This document shows positions 5,863 through 14,180 of a stretch of DNA of 14,352 nt, piece after piece; within the stretch, counting starts at the first letter, position 1; each line of letters starts with the position of its first letter. Under the pieces are notes generated by a model. It had not been told where the DNA came from. It saw nothing but the letters and a program-made list of their open reading frames with translations, and did not search any database. Position numbers and translations under genes: made by a program. Source of the DNA: an uncultured bacterium (GTDB lineage Bacteria > Cyanobacteriota > Vampirovibrionia > Gastranaerophilales > Gastranaerophilaceae); the NCBI GenBank assembly GCA_900551675.1, contig URXH01000047.1, positions 1 to 14,352 on the forward strand, in the 5' to 3' direction.

Positions 5863-7443
5863 ATGAAAACAGGGATATTATCAAACTTTAAGGGAGATTT
5901 ACTCGGCGGAATAACGGCAGGAGTTATTGCTTTACCTCTTGCAATTGCTTTCGGCGTTTCCAGCGGACTCGGAGCAGCAGCCGGTATATACGGATCAATT
6001 ATAGTCGGAATGCTCGCTTCAATTTTCGGGGGGACACCAACACAAATTACAGGTCCGACAGGCCCTTTGACTGTTGTAATTGCATCTGTCATTGCGCTGC
6101 ACTCAAATAATCCTAATTTAATTTTTGCCGCAATATTCTTATCAGGATTGTTTCAAATTGTTCTTGGAATTTTCAAAGTCGGCAAACTCGTTAACTTTAT
6201 TCCTTACCCTGTAATTTCGGGATTTATGAGCGGTATCGGAGCTATTATAATCTTACTCCAGATTAATCCGTTTTTAGGGTTGGAATTTTCAGGAACACCT
6301 GTTGAAGGATTATTGCATGCTTTAAAATCTCTCGGGAATTCTGATATTAACAGTATAATAATAGCTGTTTTAACTCTTGCAATAGTATTTTTTACTCCGA
6401 AAAAAATTGCAAAAATCATACCTCCGCCTTTAGTTGCATTGATTTTAGGAACGCTTGCCGCAATAGTATTTAATTTTGATGTTAAAACAATAGGAGAAAT
6501 ACCGTCAGGTTTCCCTGCATTTACATTTCCATCATTCAAACTGTCGGAAATTGAGATAATAATTCCTATAGCTTTGACTCTTGCCGTTGTCGGCTCTATA
6601 GATACTCTTTTAACTTCGCTTGTTGCTGATTCGCTTACAAAAACAAAACATAAATCAGACAAAGAATTAATCGGACAGGGAATAGGCAATATGACAGGGG
6701 CATTGTTCGGAGGACTTGTATCCTGCGGTGCTATGATGAGAACTGCCGTTAATATCAAAAGCGGAGGCAGAACGAAATTATCGGGAATTATACATTCCTT
6801 CTTTCTTATTCTCGCAATAATTTTTCTTGCACCTGCCGTATCAAAGATTCCTCTTGCCGTTCTTGCAGGTATATTGATAAAAGTCGGGATAGGAATTATT
6901 GATTACAAATTCCTGAGACTTTTGAAAGCTGCGCCGAGAAATGATCTCCTTGTAATGCTTCTGGTATTTTTAATAACGATTTTTGATGATTTAATTCTTG
7001 CAGTAGGTGTAGGTGTAATACTTTCATCAATTCTTTTTGCCGCCAATGTTGCAAGGCAGACGGATATAAAAGTTGTCGGACTTTCTGACTATGCGGATGA
7101 AAATTATATTGACGAAGATTTAAAAAACCATACAATGATTATGCACATTGACGGTACTTTGTTTTTCGGCTCTGCATCACTTATAGCCGCAAGAATCGAT
7201 GATGTTCTGGATAATAAAACGGTTATAATAGACTGCTCAAATATTAAAAGTATGGATATTTCTGCTGTATTTGCACTTGAAGATCTTGTTTTGACTTTGA
7301 AAGGCAAAAATGTAAGAGTTATTATTATATTTAACAACAGAAATGTTGCTGTGTCATCGTTAAAATTAGGTCTGAGAAAACTTATCGGCAGGAAAGATAT
7401 AACTTTTTCAACAGAACAGGCTTTAAGCAGTGTACAAAATTAA
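5863..7443 (+). CDS. SulP-family anion transporter with STAS domain, BicA-like
   Basis: An inner-membrane transporter of 526 residues from the chosen ATG, which has GGGG 9 bases upstream; an in-frame TTG at 5836 would add 9 residues but overlaps the promoter. The membrane domain (about 10-395) is a long series of hydrophobic helices with the SulP signatures GGTPTQITGPTGPLT (56-70) and KELIGQGIGNMTGALFGG (267-284), then MRTAVNIKSGGRTKLSG (292-308). A cytosolic STAS domain (about 420-520) contains the strand-helix motif VIIDCSNIKSMDISAVFAL. Known SulP substrates include sulfate, bicarbonate and dicarboxylates. Helix 8 reads GSIDTLLTSLVAD (244-256); the Asp247/Thr251 spacing corresponds to the Na+-site Asp/Thr of cyanobacterial BicA, while E. 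coli DauA has Glu there. That favours Na+-coupled bicarbonate uptake, as inference. No carbonic anhydrase or sulfate-assimilation gene is adjacent. No terminator is evident before the ankyrin gene 44 bases downstream. Confidence 0.93.
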   Translation: MKTGILSNFKGDLLGGITAGVIALPLAIAFGVSSGLGAAAGIYGSIIVGMLASIFGGTPTQITGPTGPLTVVIASVIALHSNNPNLIFAAIFLSGLFQIVLGIFKVGKLVNFIPYPVISGFMSGIGAIIILLQINPFLGLEFSGTPVEGLLHALKSLGNSDINSIIIAVLTLAIVFFTPKKIAKIIPPPLVALILGTLAAIVFNFDVKTIGEIPSGFPAFTFPSFKLSEIEIIIPIALTLAVVGSIDTLLTSLVADSLTKTKHKSDKELIGQGIGNMTGALFGGLVSCGAMMRTAVNIKSGGRTKLSGIIHSFFLILAIIFLAPAVSKIPLAVLAGILIKVGIGIIDYKFLRLLKAAPRNDLLVMLLVFLITIFDDLILAVGVGVILSSILFAANVARQTDIKVVGLSDYADENYIDEDLKNHTMIMHIDGTLFFGSASLIAARIDDVLDNKTVIIDCSNIKSMDISAVFALEDLVLTLKGKNVRVIIIFNNRNVAVSSLKLGLRKLIGRKDITFSTEQALSSVQN

Positions 7444-7487
7444 AAAAAAATGCTATTATAATTTTAACCGGATAAGGAGGGAAAATT

Positions 7488-8066
7488 ATGAAAAAGATTG
7501 TTGTGTTATTTTGTATGTTATTAGCTGTACAATCAGCGGTTTTTGCAGACGCAGAAACTGATTTGCATCAGGCATATATTGCAAAAATTCAAGCGCAGGA
7601 TATAACTTACAATACATATAATTTCTTTAAGGCAATAAATGACGGAAATGTTCAGCTTGTTGATTTATTCCTGAAAGCAGGGATGAGTCCTGAATCTACA
7701 TTTATGAAAACACCTGCCATTTATATGGCAATAGCAAGCAACCAAAATGAAGTGGTGAAATTACTGCTTGATAACAAAGTTGATCCGAATAAAGGAACAG
7801 CAGGACTTACACCTTTAATTATGGCAATAAGAGAAAAAGACAGCAAAATTGTAGAAACTCTTATATCATACGGAGCTGATGTTAACCAGATTGCAGGAAA
7901 TACAAAACCGCTTACTTATGCAATTAAGAAAAAACAGCCTAAAATCGTAGAATTATTAATTAATGCAGGCGCAAAACCCGATAACGAAGTTTTGCTTAAC
8001 GCCTTAAAATCAGATGACAATTACATAAAAGATACTGTCTTAAGACGCTATAAAACCATGGAATAA
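7488..8066 (+). CDS. Secreted (periplasmic) ankyrin-repeat protein
   Basis: 192 residues. A clear Sec signal peptide (KK, a hydrophobic core 4-19, cleavage probably after VFA at 18-20) sends it out of the cytosol. The mature part has about four ankyrin-type repeats: 44-71 (NDGNVQLVDLFLKAGMSPE), 74-104 (TPAIYMAIASNQNEVVKLLL), 107-137 (GLTPLIMAIREKDSKIVETL, then GADVN), and 140-165 (KPLTYAIKKKQPKIVELLI). A short capping helix follows (166-192). Ankyrin repeats bind proteins and have no catalysis of their own; a periplasmic partner is likely but not identifiable. The ATG has a very strong ribosome site (AAGGAGGG, 6 bases upstream). A TATAAT at 7457-7462 without a good -35 could give a separate transcript; otherwise the gene is read through from the SulP gene. 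It lies just upstream of the efflux operon but has no shown link to it. Confidence 0.88.
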   Translation: MKKIVVLFCMLLAVQSAVFADAETDLHQAYIAKIQAQDITYNTYNFFKAINDGNVQLVDLFLKAGMSPESTFMKTPAIYMAIASNQNEVVKLLLDNKVDPNKGTAGLTPLIMAIREKDSKIVETLISYGADVNQIAGNTKPLTYAIKKKQPKIVELLINAGAKPDNEVLLNALKSDDNYIKDTVLRRYKTME

Positions 8067-8109
8067 ATCTATCTAATTAAATCGTTCGCTGCATAATTTG
8101 AAGATTTGA

Positions 8110-8139
8110 TTGACAACTGCAGGTATAATATTTTACTAT
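8110..8139 (+). promoter_or_regulatory. Promoter candidate for the RND efflux operon
   Basis: A perfect TTGACA (8110-8115) is followed 18 bases later by TACTAT (8134-8139), a good vegetative promoter. A perfect TATAAT (8124-8129) also occurs, but only 8 bases after TTGACA, too close to pair with it. The leader would be about 35 bases. No operator repeat or regulator gene was recognised beside it. Confidence 0.55.
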
Positions 8140-8180
8140 AAAAACAGAAGTTTTTTACCGGAAAATAAGCGGAGAGAAGT

Positions 8181-9332
8181 ATGAAATACAGTTTGACCAG
8201 AAAACAATGGGGAATATTAATTTTACTTGTAATTATCGTTCCGATAATTTATAATAAAACATCAGGTTTTATAACCGGAATGATTCAAAAACAGGCGATG
8301 AAAATGCCTAAAGAAGTAGAGGTTGACACCCCGCATATAGAATCAGTTAATGTATCTGCAGAAGCAACAGGCAGGGTAGAAGCAAAATATTCTGTTGATC
8401 TGGTTGCAAGGGTACCGGGATTTTTGATAAAAAAATACTTTAAAGAAGGTGATTTTGTAAAAAAAGGCCAGCTTCTTTTCCAGATAGACCCGAGAGAATA
8501 TCAGATTGAGGTAAATAATTCTCTTGCAAATGTTAATCAATACAGCGCGCTTTTAAAAAATGCCCAGCAGGAATTAAACAGAGCAAACGCACTTATAAAA
8601 GAGGATTTAATCAGCCGTTCCGATGTTGACCAGAGTCTGGCTGTAAGAAACCAGAATAAAGCTCTTTATGATGCGGCAAGACAGCAGCTTGAACTTGCAA
8701 GGGTTAATCTTGGCTACACATCGATAAAATCTCCGATAGACGGAAGAATAGGTAAAGTTAATATAACTGAAGGAAACTATGTAACTGCAACTTCAGGAGC
8801 ACTCGTAAATATTTCCAGCGTTAATCCTGTTTATGTAACATTCAGTCTCAAAAGCGATGATTTTGTAAAACTTTTGAGAGGAAGCAACAGATTTAAAGAT
8901 GCACAGGTTAAAGTTCAGTTCAACGATGGAACATGGTACGACAAAATAGGAACAGTTAATTTTGTAGACAACAAGATTGATAAAGATTCAGGTTCTATAA
9001 GTCTCAGAGCTACTTTTGACAATTCAAAAATGTGGCTTACTCCGGGAGATTACATGAAAGTAGAAATTGTAGCCCCGAAACTTGTAAAATATATGACAGT
9101 CCCGCAGGCATGTACTAAAGGAGATGCTATGAGCGGGTATTATGTATGGGCAGTTGAAGATAATAAAGCTGTCAGAAAAAATATTAAAGTATCCGATGTA
9201 ATTAACAATAACTGGGTAGTTGATGGCGGATTAAATCTTGATGATGTAATCGTTGTTTCCGGTATACAAAATATTGCTTCGGAAGGACAAAAATTAAAAC
9301 CTGTCCAAAAAACTAATGATACAACTAAATAG
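8181..9332 (+). CDS. RND efflux periplasmic adaptor (membrane fusion protein, AcrA/MexA type)
   Basis: 383 residues. It links the inner-membrane RND pump to the outer-membrane channel and is needed for pump assembly. The N-terminus is an uncleaved signal anchor (hydrophobic 10-24) and not a lipoprotein signal, since no lipobox Cys is present. The order typical of adaptors follows: the first half of the lipoyl domain (about 68-103, VARVPGFLIKKYFKEGDFVKKG), an alpha-helical hairpin (about 104-176), the second lipoyl half with the family signature LGYTSIKSPIDGRIG (177-191), the beta-barrel (about 213-298, with VNPVYVTFSL and LTPGDYMKVEI), and a membrane-proximal domain to about 372. Start: ATG at 8181 with GGAGAG 4-9 bases upstream. 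It is the first gene of a three-gene operon with a 12-base gap to the permease. Substrates cannot be told; antibiotics, bile salts or dyes are typical for this class. Confidence 0.95.
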   Translation: MKYSLTRKQWGILILLVIIVPIIYNKTSGFITGMIQKQAMKMPKEVEVDTPHIESVNVSAEATGRVEAKYSVDLVARVPGFLIKKYFKEGDFVKKGQLLFQIDPREYQIEVNNSLANVNQYSALLKNAQQELNRANALIKEDLISRSDVDQSLAVRNQNKALYDAARQQLELARVNLGYTSIKSPIDGRIGKVNITEGNYVTATSGALVNISSVNPVYVTFSLKSDDFVKLLRGSNRFKDAQVKVQFNDGTWYDKIGTVNFVDNKIDKDSGSISLRATFDNSKMWLTPGDYMKVEIVAPKLVKYMTVPQACTKGDAMSGYYVWAVEDNKAVRKNIKVSDVINNNWVVDGGLNLDDVIVVSGIQNIASEGQKLKPVQKTNDTTK

Positions 9333-9344
9333 CAGGAAACTCAA

Positions 9345-12300
9345 ATGAAAAAGATATTAGATAAAGACCAGCTTTTCTTCTTTATAAGAAAACCCAGATT
9401 TGCGTTAGTAATATCCGTTTGTATAGTTATTTTAGGCTTAATATCGCTTTTAAGCCTGAAACAGGAAAGCTATCCTGATGTAACCCCGCCACAGGTCAGA
9501 GTTTCCGCATCATATCAGGGCGCGAGTGCTGAAGTTATAGAATCTTCCGTTGCTACCGTTCTGGAAAATAAGCTAAATGGTGTTGAAAATATGTCTTACA
9601 TGACATCAACTTCAACAGACGGAAGCTACAGTTTGACTATATATTTCAAAGTCGGAACCGATAAAAACATAAACCTTATGAATGTTCAAAACTTAATTCA
9701 AAGGGTTCAATCACAGCTTCCTGAAGAAGTACAGAGAACAGGTGTTACGGCAATCAGCCGCACATCAGGTTCTGGTGCGATAATTCTTACGCTTTATCCG
9801 GAATCAGGCGAATGGTCTCAGCTGGATTTAACCAACTATGGATCTATATATATTAAAGATGAATTAAAACGTGTTGAAGGTGTTGCAGATGTAAGCGTAT
9901 TCGGGGGCGGTAATTACTCTATGAGAATATGGCTTGATCCGCAGAAAATGGCAGGTCTGCATATTTCAGCAGGAGAAGTTCAAAGTGCCATAAAAAATCA
10001 AAACACACAGGTAGCAACAGGTGCACTCGGCGCTCTTCCTACAGATGACCCGCAGGCACTTCAAATTACTCTAAAAACTCCCGGCAGACTTGATGAAGTT
10101 GAGCAGTTTGAAAATATTGTAATCCGGTCCAATATGGACGGCTCAAATGTCAAAATCAAAGATATAGCCCGCGTAGAACTCGGTGCCGAATCATACTCAA
10201 ATCTCGGTCTTGTTAACGGTAAACCGTCAGCCGTTGTTGTCATATCACAGCTGCCTGACGCAAATATTATTAACCTTTCTAAAGCTGTTAAAGAAAAAGT
10301 AAATGAAATAAACGGACGTTTAACAAACGGAATTAAAATTCTGTATGTTAAAGATGATGCGGACTTCATTCATGAATCAATGAAAGAAGTTGAATTTACA
10401 ATACTTATGACAGGTTTAATTGTTGTTATAATCATCTTTCTTTTCCTCGGAGACGGTATGGCAACACTTGTTCCGTGTGCTACAATTCCCGTATCTCTTA
10501 TAGGTACATTTTTTGCGCTGAATGCAATGGGGATGACAATTAACCTTCTTTCGTTATTCGCCCTTGTGCTTGCGGTCGGCGTTGTTGTAGATGATGCGAT
10601 TGTTGTAATTGAAAACGTTAAACGTCATATTGAAGAAGGTAAATCTGCAATAATCGCAACACAGCTGACAATGCAGGAAGTAGGTTTTGCACTTGTTGCA
10701 ATGGCGCTTGTATTAATGGCAGTATTTGTGCCGATTATATTTATGACAGGAATGACAGGTGTTATGTATAAACAGTTTGCGGTTTGTATTGCTGTTTCAA
10801 TCGCGATTTCTGCAATATGCGCACTGACTCTCTCGCCTGCAATGTGCTCGCATTTCCTCGGACAGGAAAAGAAACAGCACGATTTCAGCAATCATCCTCT
10901 CATTGAACATTTAGATCATATTAAAGACAGAATAAACAAAAGAACTTCCGTACTTGTTGTCAAATTTAACGAACTTTTCAGCAAGGTAGAAGATTTTTAT
11001 ATTGAATACGTTAAGAAATTCGTTTATAACAAAAAACTTGTTGCAATTTTTTATGCGGGAATTGTTCTTTTAACCTTGATTTCATTCAAAACCATATCAA
11101 CAGGTTTTATACCTGATGAAGATCAGGGGGTATTGATTGCAAGTATTACACTTCCTGACGGTGCTTCTTTGTCAAGAACAGAAGAAGTTGCAAGAAAGTT
11201 TGTAGATCAAATAAGAGATATTCCCGGGGTTAACCCTGAAAAATTAACCGTATTTGGCGGGGATGGCGTAAATCAGGCAAACGTTATCATACAGCTTCTG
11301 GATTACAGTGAAAGAAAGATGAATCCGGTTAAATGGATTTCAAGGAAGTTTAAAGGTGAAGCAACAGACTTATCACACGTTGCAGTGCTGAACAAAGTAC
11401 GAGTTGTTGCCTCAAATACAAAAGAAGCACAAATTCAGGCATTTTCCCCGCCGGCTATTAACGGTATGAGTATGATGGGCGGATTTGAATTCCAGATGCT
11501 GTCGCAGGGCGAATATACCCCGCAGGAAATGGAAAGCTGGGCGACAAAACTCGTTGCTGCCGCTAACCAGAACCCTTCACTGTCAAATGTTAATACAACA
11601 TTTCAGGCTAACGTGCCTCAATATATTGTTGAAATCGACTATGAAAAAGCACTTGCACAAAATGTTGATCTGCAGGAACTTTATTCAACACTTTCTTCAA
11701 TGCTCGGAACATATTATGTTAACGACTTTAACAAATATGACAGGGTATTTAAAGTACAGATGCAGGCTGAAAGCCGTTTCAGAGATAAAGCAACTGACCT
11801 TTCCGGCATATATGTCAAAAATAACAATGGTGTAATGGTTCCGATTATGTCCATTGTAAAACTGAAACAAACAGTAGGAACAGCCTCAATTACAAGGTAT
11901 AACCAGTATAAATCAGTACAAATTCAAGGTCAGCAGGCACCGGGCAAAAGCTCGGGAGATGCAATGAACGCAATGGAACAGGTTGCAAAGCAGACCTTGC
12001 CTTCTGATATGACATTTGACTGGTCAGGTACGTCAGCTCAGGAACGCGAAGCTTCAGGACAAACTTTGATGATTGTTGGTATGGCATTAATATTTGTATA
12101 TCTTTTCCTTGTAGCTCTTTATGAAAGTTATACAATACCTGTTGCAGTTCTTTTGATATCACCTATTGCGGCACTTGGTGCTTTAATATTCCAGATGATG
12201 ATTAACCAGTCATTTGATATTTATTCACAGGTTGGTATGATTACGCTGATAGGGCTTGCCGCAAAACAATCCATTCTGATTGTTGAGTTTGCAAAAGAAG

Positions 12301-12593
12301 AACATGAAAAATACGGCCTTTCTGTTAAAGATGCCGCTATAAAAGCAGCCAAACTTAGATTCAGGGCAATTATGATGACAGAACTTGCATTCATTATCGG
12401 TGTTCTGCCTATGCTGTTTGCAGCTGGTGCAGGTGCTAATTCAAGAATATCTGTAGGTTCTACCGTATTTGGCGGTATGATTGCGGCTGCAACGCTCGGA
12501 GCTGTCCTAACTCCGGCATTCTATGTTATAGTTCAGGAATTTGTGGATTTGTTTCCGAAAAAAGAAATTACCGAAAAAGATTTGGAGATGTAA
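9345..12593 (+). CDS. RND-family multidrug efflux permease (AcrB/HAE1 type)
   Basis: A 1082-residue inner-membrane proton/drug antiporter, slightly longer than AcrB (1049). It has the duplicated RND plan: TM1 near 19-36, a large periplasmic porter and docking region, TM2-6 (about 350-500), an amphipathic cytosolic linker (about 512-560), TM7 (about 563-583), a second periplasmic half, and TM8-12 (about 900-1065). The full proton-relay set known from AcrB is present: Asp416 and Asp417 in AVGVVVDDAIVVIEN, Lys974 in GLAAKQSILIVEFAKE, and Arg1005 and Thr1012 in RFRAIMMTELAF. The N-terminal QESYPDVTPPQVRV motif is typical of the HAE-1 group, so this is a drug-type and not a heavy-metal-type pump. 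The pump would act as a trimer with the adaptor before it and the channel after it. AGGAAA 7 bases before the ATG serves as ribosome site. The reading frame appears intact throughout. Confidence 0.96.
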   Translation: MKKILDKDQLFFFIRKPRFALVISVCIVILGLISLLSLKQESYPDVTPPQVRVSASYQGASAEVIESSVATVLENKLNGVENMSYMTSTSTDGSYSLTIYFKVGTDKNINLMNVQNLIQRVQSQLPEEVQRTGVTAISRTSGSGAIILTLYPESGEWSQLDLTNYGSIYIKDELKRVEGVADVSVFGGGNYSMRIWLDPQKMAGLHISAGEVQSAIKNQNTQVATGALGALPTDDPQALQITLKTPGRLDEVEQFENIVIRSNMDGSNVKIKDIARVELGAESYSNLGLVNGKPSAVVVISQLPDANIINLSKAVKEKVNEINGRLTNGIKILYVKDDADFIHESMKEVEFTILMTGLIVVIIIFLFLGDGMATLVPCATIPVSLIGTFFALNAMGMTINLLSLFALVLAVGVVVDDAIVVIENVKRHIEEGKSAIIATQLTMQEVGFALVAMALVLMAVFVPIIFMTGMTGVMYKQFAVCIAVSIAISAICALTLSPAMCSHFLGQEKKQHDFSNHPLIEHLDHIKDRINKRTSVLVVKFNELFSKVEDFYIEYVKKFVYNKKLVAIFYAGIVLLTLISFKTISTGFIPDEDQGVLIASITLPDGASLSRTEEVARKFVDQIRDIPGVNPEKLTVFGGDGVNQANVIIQLLDYSERKMNPVKWISRKFKGEATDLSHVAVLNKVRVVASNTKEAQIQAFSPPAINGMSMMGGFEFQMLSQGEYTPQEMESWATKLVAAANQNPSLSNVNTTFQANVPQYIVEIDYEKALAQNVDLQELYSTLSSMLGTYYVNDFNKYDRVFKVQMQAESRFRDKATDLSGIYVKNNNGVMVPIMSIVKLKQTVGTASITRYNQYKSVQIQGQQAPGKSSGDAMNAMEQVAKQTLPSDMTFDWSGTSAQEREASGQTLMIVGMALIFVYLFLVALYESYTIPVAVLLISPIAALGALIFQMMINQSFDIYSQVGMITLIGLAAKQSILIVEFAKEEHEKYGLSVKDAAIKAAKLRFRAIMMTELAFIIGVLPMLFAAGAGANSRISVGSTVFGGMIAAATLGAVLTPAFYVIVQEFVDLFPKKEITEKDLEM

Positions 12594-12599
12594 AATATA

Positions 12600-14123
12600 A
12601 TGAAAAAGATTATAAATCTGGTTTTAATATGTTCAATTCTAACGCTGAATACAATACCTGCTTCGGCTATAAGCTGGTTTGGCAAAAATAAATCACAGGA
12701 CAAAACAGAAAAGAAAGAAAAAGTTGAAATCGTAAAACCTGACAAAAAAAAGACAAACATTAAACGGGAAATAAAAAAAGACACGGAAAATGCAAAACAT
12801 AAATGGGAATCTTCCAAAGAAGCGGAAGGCATGTACGAAACAAAATTCCCGGTAATCAACAGCCAGATAGAATACTCTGATATGAACGGAGAAGTTACTC
12901 TGAGCGACTGTATAAAACTTGCAATCACACATCATCCGACAATAATGTCAGCCATAAGCAATGCCGAAATCTATAAAACTATGATAGGGCAGGCATGGTC
13001 AAACTACTTCCCGACATTAAGCGCAGGTGTCAGCTACTCAAGAAATGATACCCTTATGACTATGAACAGTTCTTATGCCAGAATGATGTCGCAAAAATAC
13101 AATATGTATTATATGCCGACAATTTCTGCAAATCTTCTTTTATTTGACTTTGGAAAAACCAAATCCATCGCAGATACGGCGTCAAAGACTTACGAATCTT
13201 CAAGATATGACGCAGAAACTAGCATTGAACTTGTTATATATAATGTAAAAGTTGCATATTACAATCTGGTTTTTGCAGAAATTCAAAAAAAAGTTTATGA
13301 AGATACCGTCAAAGACTTTGAACTTCAATATAAACAGGCAAAAGCCCAGTACGATATAGGAAGAAAAGCAAAAATTGATGTAACAACAGCAGAGTACAAC
13401 CTCGGGAACGCCAAAGTCAACTTAATCAAAGCTAAAAATACCCTAGAACTTGCAGCTGCCGAACTTGCAAATGCCGTAGGTATTCCAGAACTTGAAAATG
13501 TAATTTTAAAAGACAAGCTCAATTCAAAAGCTTATGACGTGAATTTCCCTGATCTTCTAAAGACTGCTCAGGCTTCAAGACCTGCGCTTTTGTCTGCAAA
13601 AAAACTTATGGACGCCGCTGAATTGAATATCAGAAGTGCAAAACGAGCTTTTACTCCTGACGTATCGGCATTCGGCTCTTACAATCAGGGCGGGCGCCAG
13701 ATTGACAGCGATTACGGATACCAGTTCGGAGTTCAGCTGAATTATAATGCCCTAAACCTTATGCTTCTGAAAAAACAGGTTGATCAGGCCAAAGCTGAAT
13801 ATAAAAAAGCCGTTGCCGATTACGAACAGCAGAAGCAGAATGTTTATCTCGAAGTAAAAAGCGCATACATAAGCCTTTTAAATTCGCATGACAGTATTGA
13901 AGTATCAAAACTCGCACTGCAGCAGGCAAAAGAACGTCAATATCAAGCATTCAGACGATATCAGGTAGGACTCGGCGATGCAATCGAATTTAAGGATGCT
14001 GAAAACAGCTACTTAAATGCCCAGCTTGATTACTACTCAAATCTGTTGAACTATAACATTAACGCTGCGGAATTAGAGCGGGTAATAGGCGCCCCTATAA
14101 AAGAATCCGAGCAAGATTTATAA
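12600..14123 (+). CDS. TolC-like outer membrane efflux channel (OMF) with Lys-rich N-terminal linker
   Basis: 507 residues. A Sec signal peptide (1-23, ending PASA) exports it. Mature residues 27-75 are unusual for TolC: a linker very rich in Lys, Glu and Asp. Then come two outer-membrane-efflux repeats (about 97-295 and 312-500). The first repeat holds VTLSDCIKLAITHHP (99-113), LLFDFGKT (180-187) and YDIGRKAKIDVTTAEYNLGNA; the second SRPALLSAKKL (326-336) and YQVGLGDAIEFKDAENSYL (454-472). Long amphipathic coiled-coil helices and short beta-hairpins alternate as expected for a trimeric channel-tunnel. It starts 6 bases after the permease stop, with a GGAG 12 bases upstream inside the permease's last codons, so translation is probably coupled. 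It completes a self-contained tripartite pump. It is followed by a long hairpin at 14127-14162. Confidence 0.94.
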   Translation: MKKIINLVLICSILTLNTIPASAISWFGKNKSQDKTEKKEKVEIVKPDKKKTNIKREIKKDTENAKHKWESSKEAEGMYETKFPVINSQIEYSDMNGEVTLSDCIKLAITHHPTIMSAISNAEIYKTMIGQAWSNYFPTLSAGVSYSRNDTLMTMNSSYARMMSQKYNMYYMPTISANLLLFDFGKTKSIADTASKTYESSRYDAETSIELVIYNVKVAYYNLVFAEIQKKVYEDTVKDFELQYKQAKAQYDIGRKAKIDVTTAEYNLGNAKVNLIKAKNTLELAAAELANAVGIPELENVILKDKLNSKAYDVNFPDLLKTAQASRPALLSAKKLMDAAELNIRSAKRAFTPDVSAFGSYNQGGRQIDSDYGYQFGVQLNYNALNLMLLKKQVDQAKAEYKKAVADYEQQKQNVYLEVKSAYISLLNSHDSIEVSKLALQQAKERQYQAFRRYQVGLGDAIEFKDAENSYLNAQLDYYSNLLNYNINAAELERVIGAPIKESEQDL

Positions 14124-14126
14124 GCG

Positions 14127-14162
14127 GACTATTAATCCCCTGTAATAAGGGGATTAATAGTC
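14127..14162. terminator. Long hairpin between convergent genes
   Basis: A 15-bp perfect inverted repeat: GACTATTAATCCCCT (14127-14141) pairs with AGGGGATTAATAGTC (14148-14162) around a 6-base loop. It lies 3 bases after the TolC stop and 18 bases before the stop of the convergent gene, so it can end or stabilise transcripts from both sides. Neither strand has a proper U-run after it, so it may act as a 3'-end processing barrier rather than a classic intrinsic terminator. Confidence 0.6.
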
Positions 14163-14173
14163 GATTAATAGTC
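14152..14173 (+). repeat. Tandem 11-base repeat duplicating the hairpin arm
   Basis: GATTAATAGTC occurs twice in immediate succession (14152-14162 and 14163-14173). The first copy is the outer 3' arm of the hairpin. The second copy could pair instead with GACTATTAATC at 14127-14137, giving an alternative 11-bp stem with a larger loop. Confidence 0.8.
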
Positions 14174-14180
14174 ATAATAT

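Noticed and set aside
6204..6758. 184-codon open frame on the minus strand within the transporter gene
   Set aside because: It lies antisense to strongly conserved SulP motifs, has an Ile/Pro/Ser-rich translation with no recognisable domain, and has no ribosome site. It is a shadow of the plus-strand gene.
12533..12928. 131-codon open frame on the minus strand over the permease/TolC junction
   Set aside because: It is the Phe/Ser-rich complement of the Lys-rich TolC N-terminus and spans two real genes; it has no motif.
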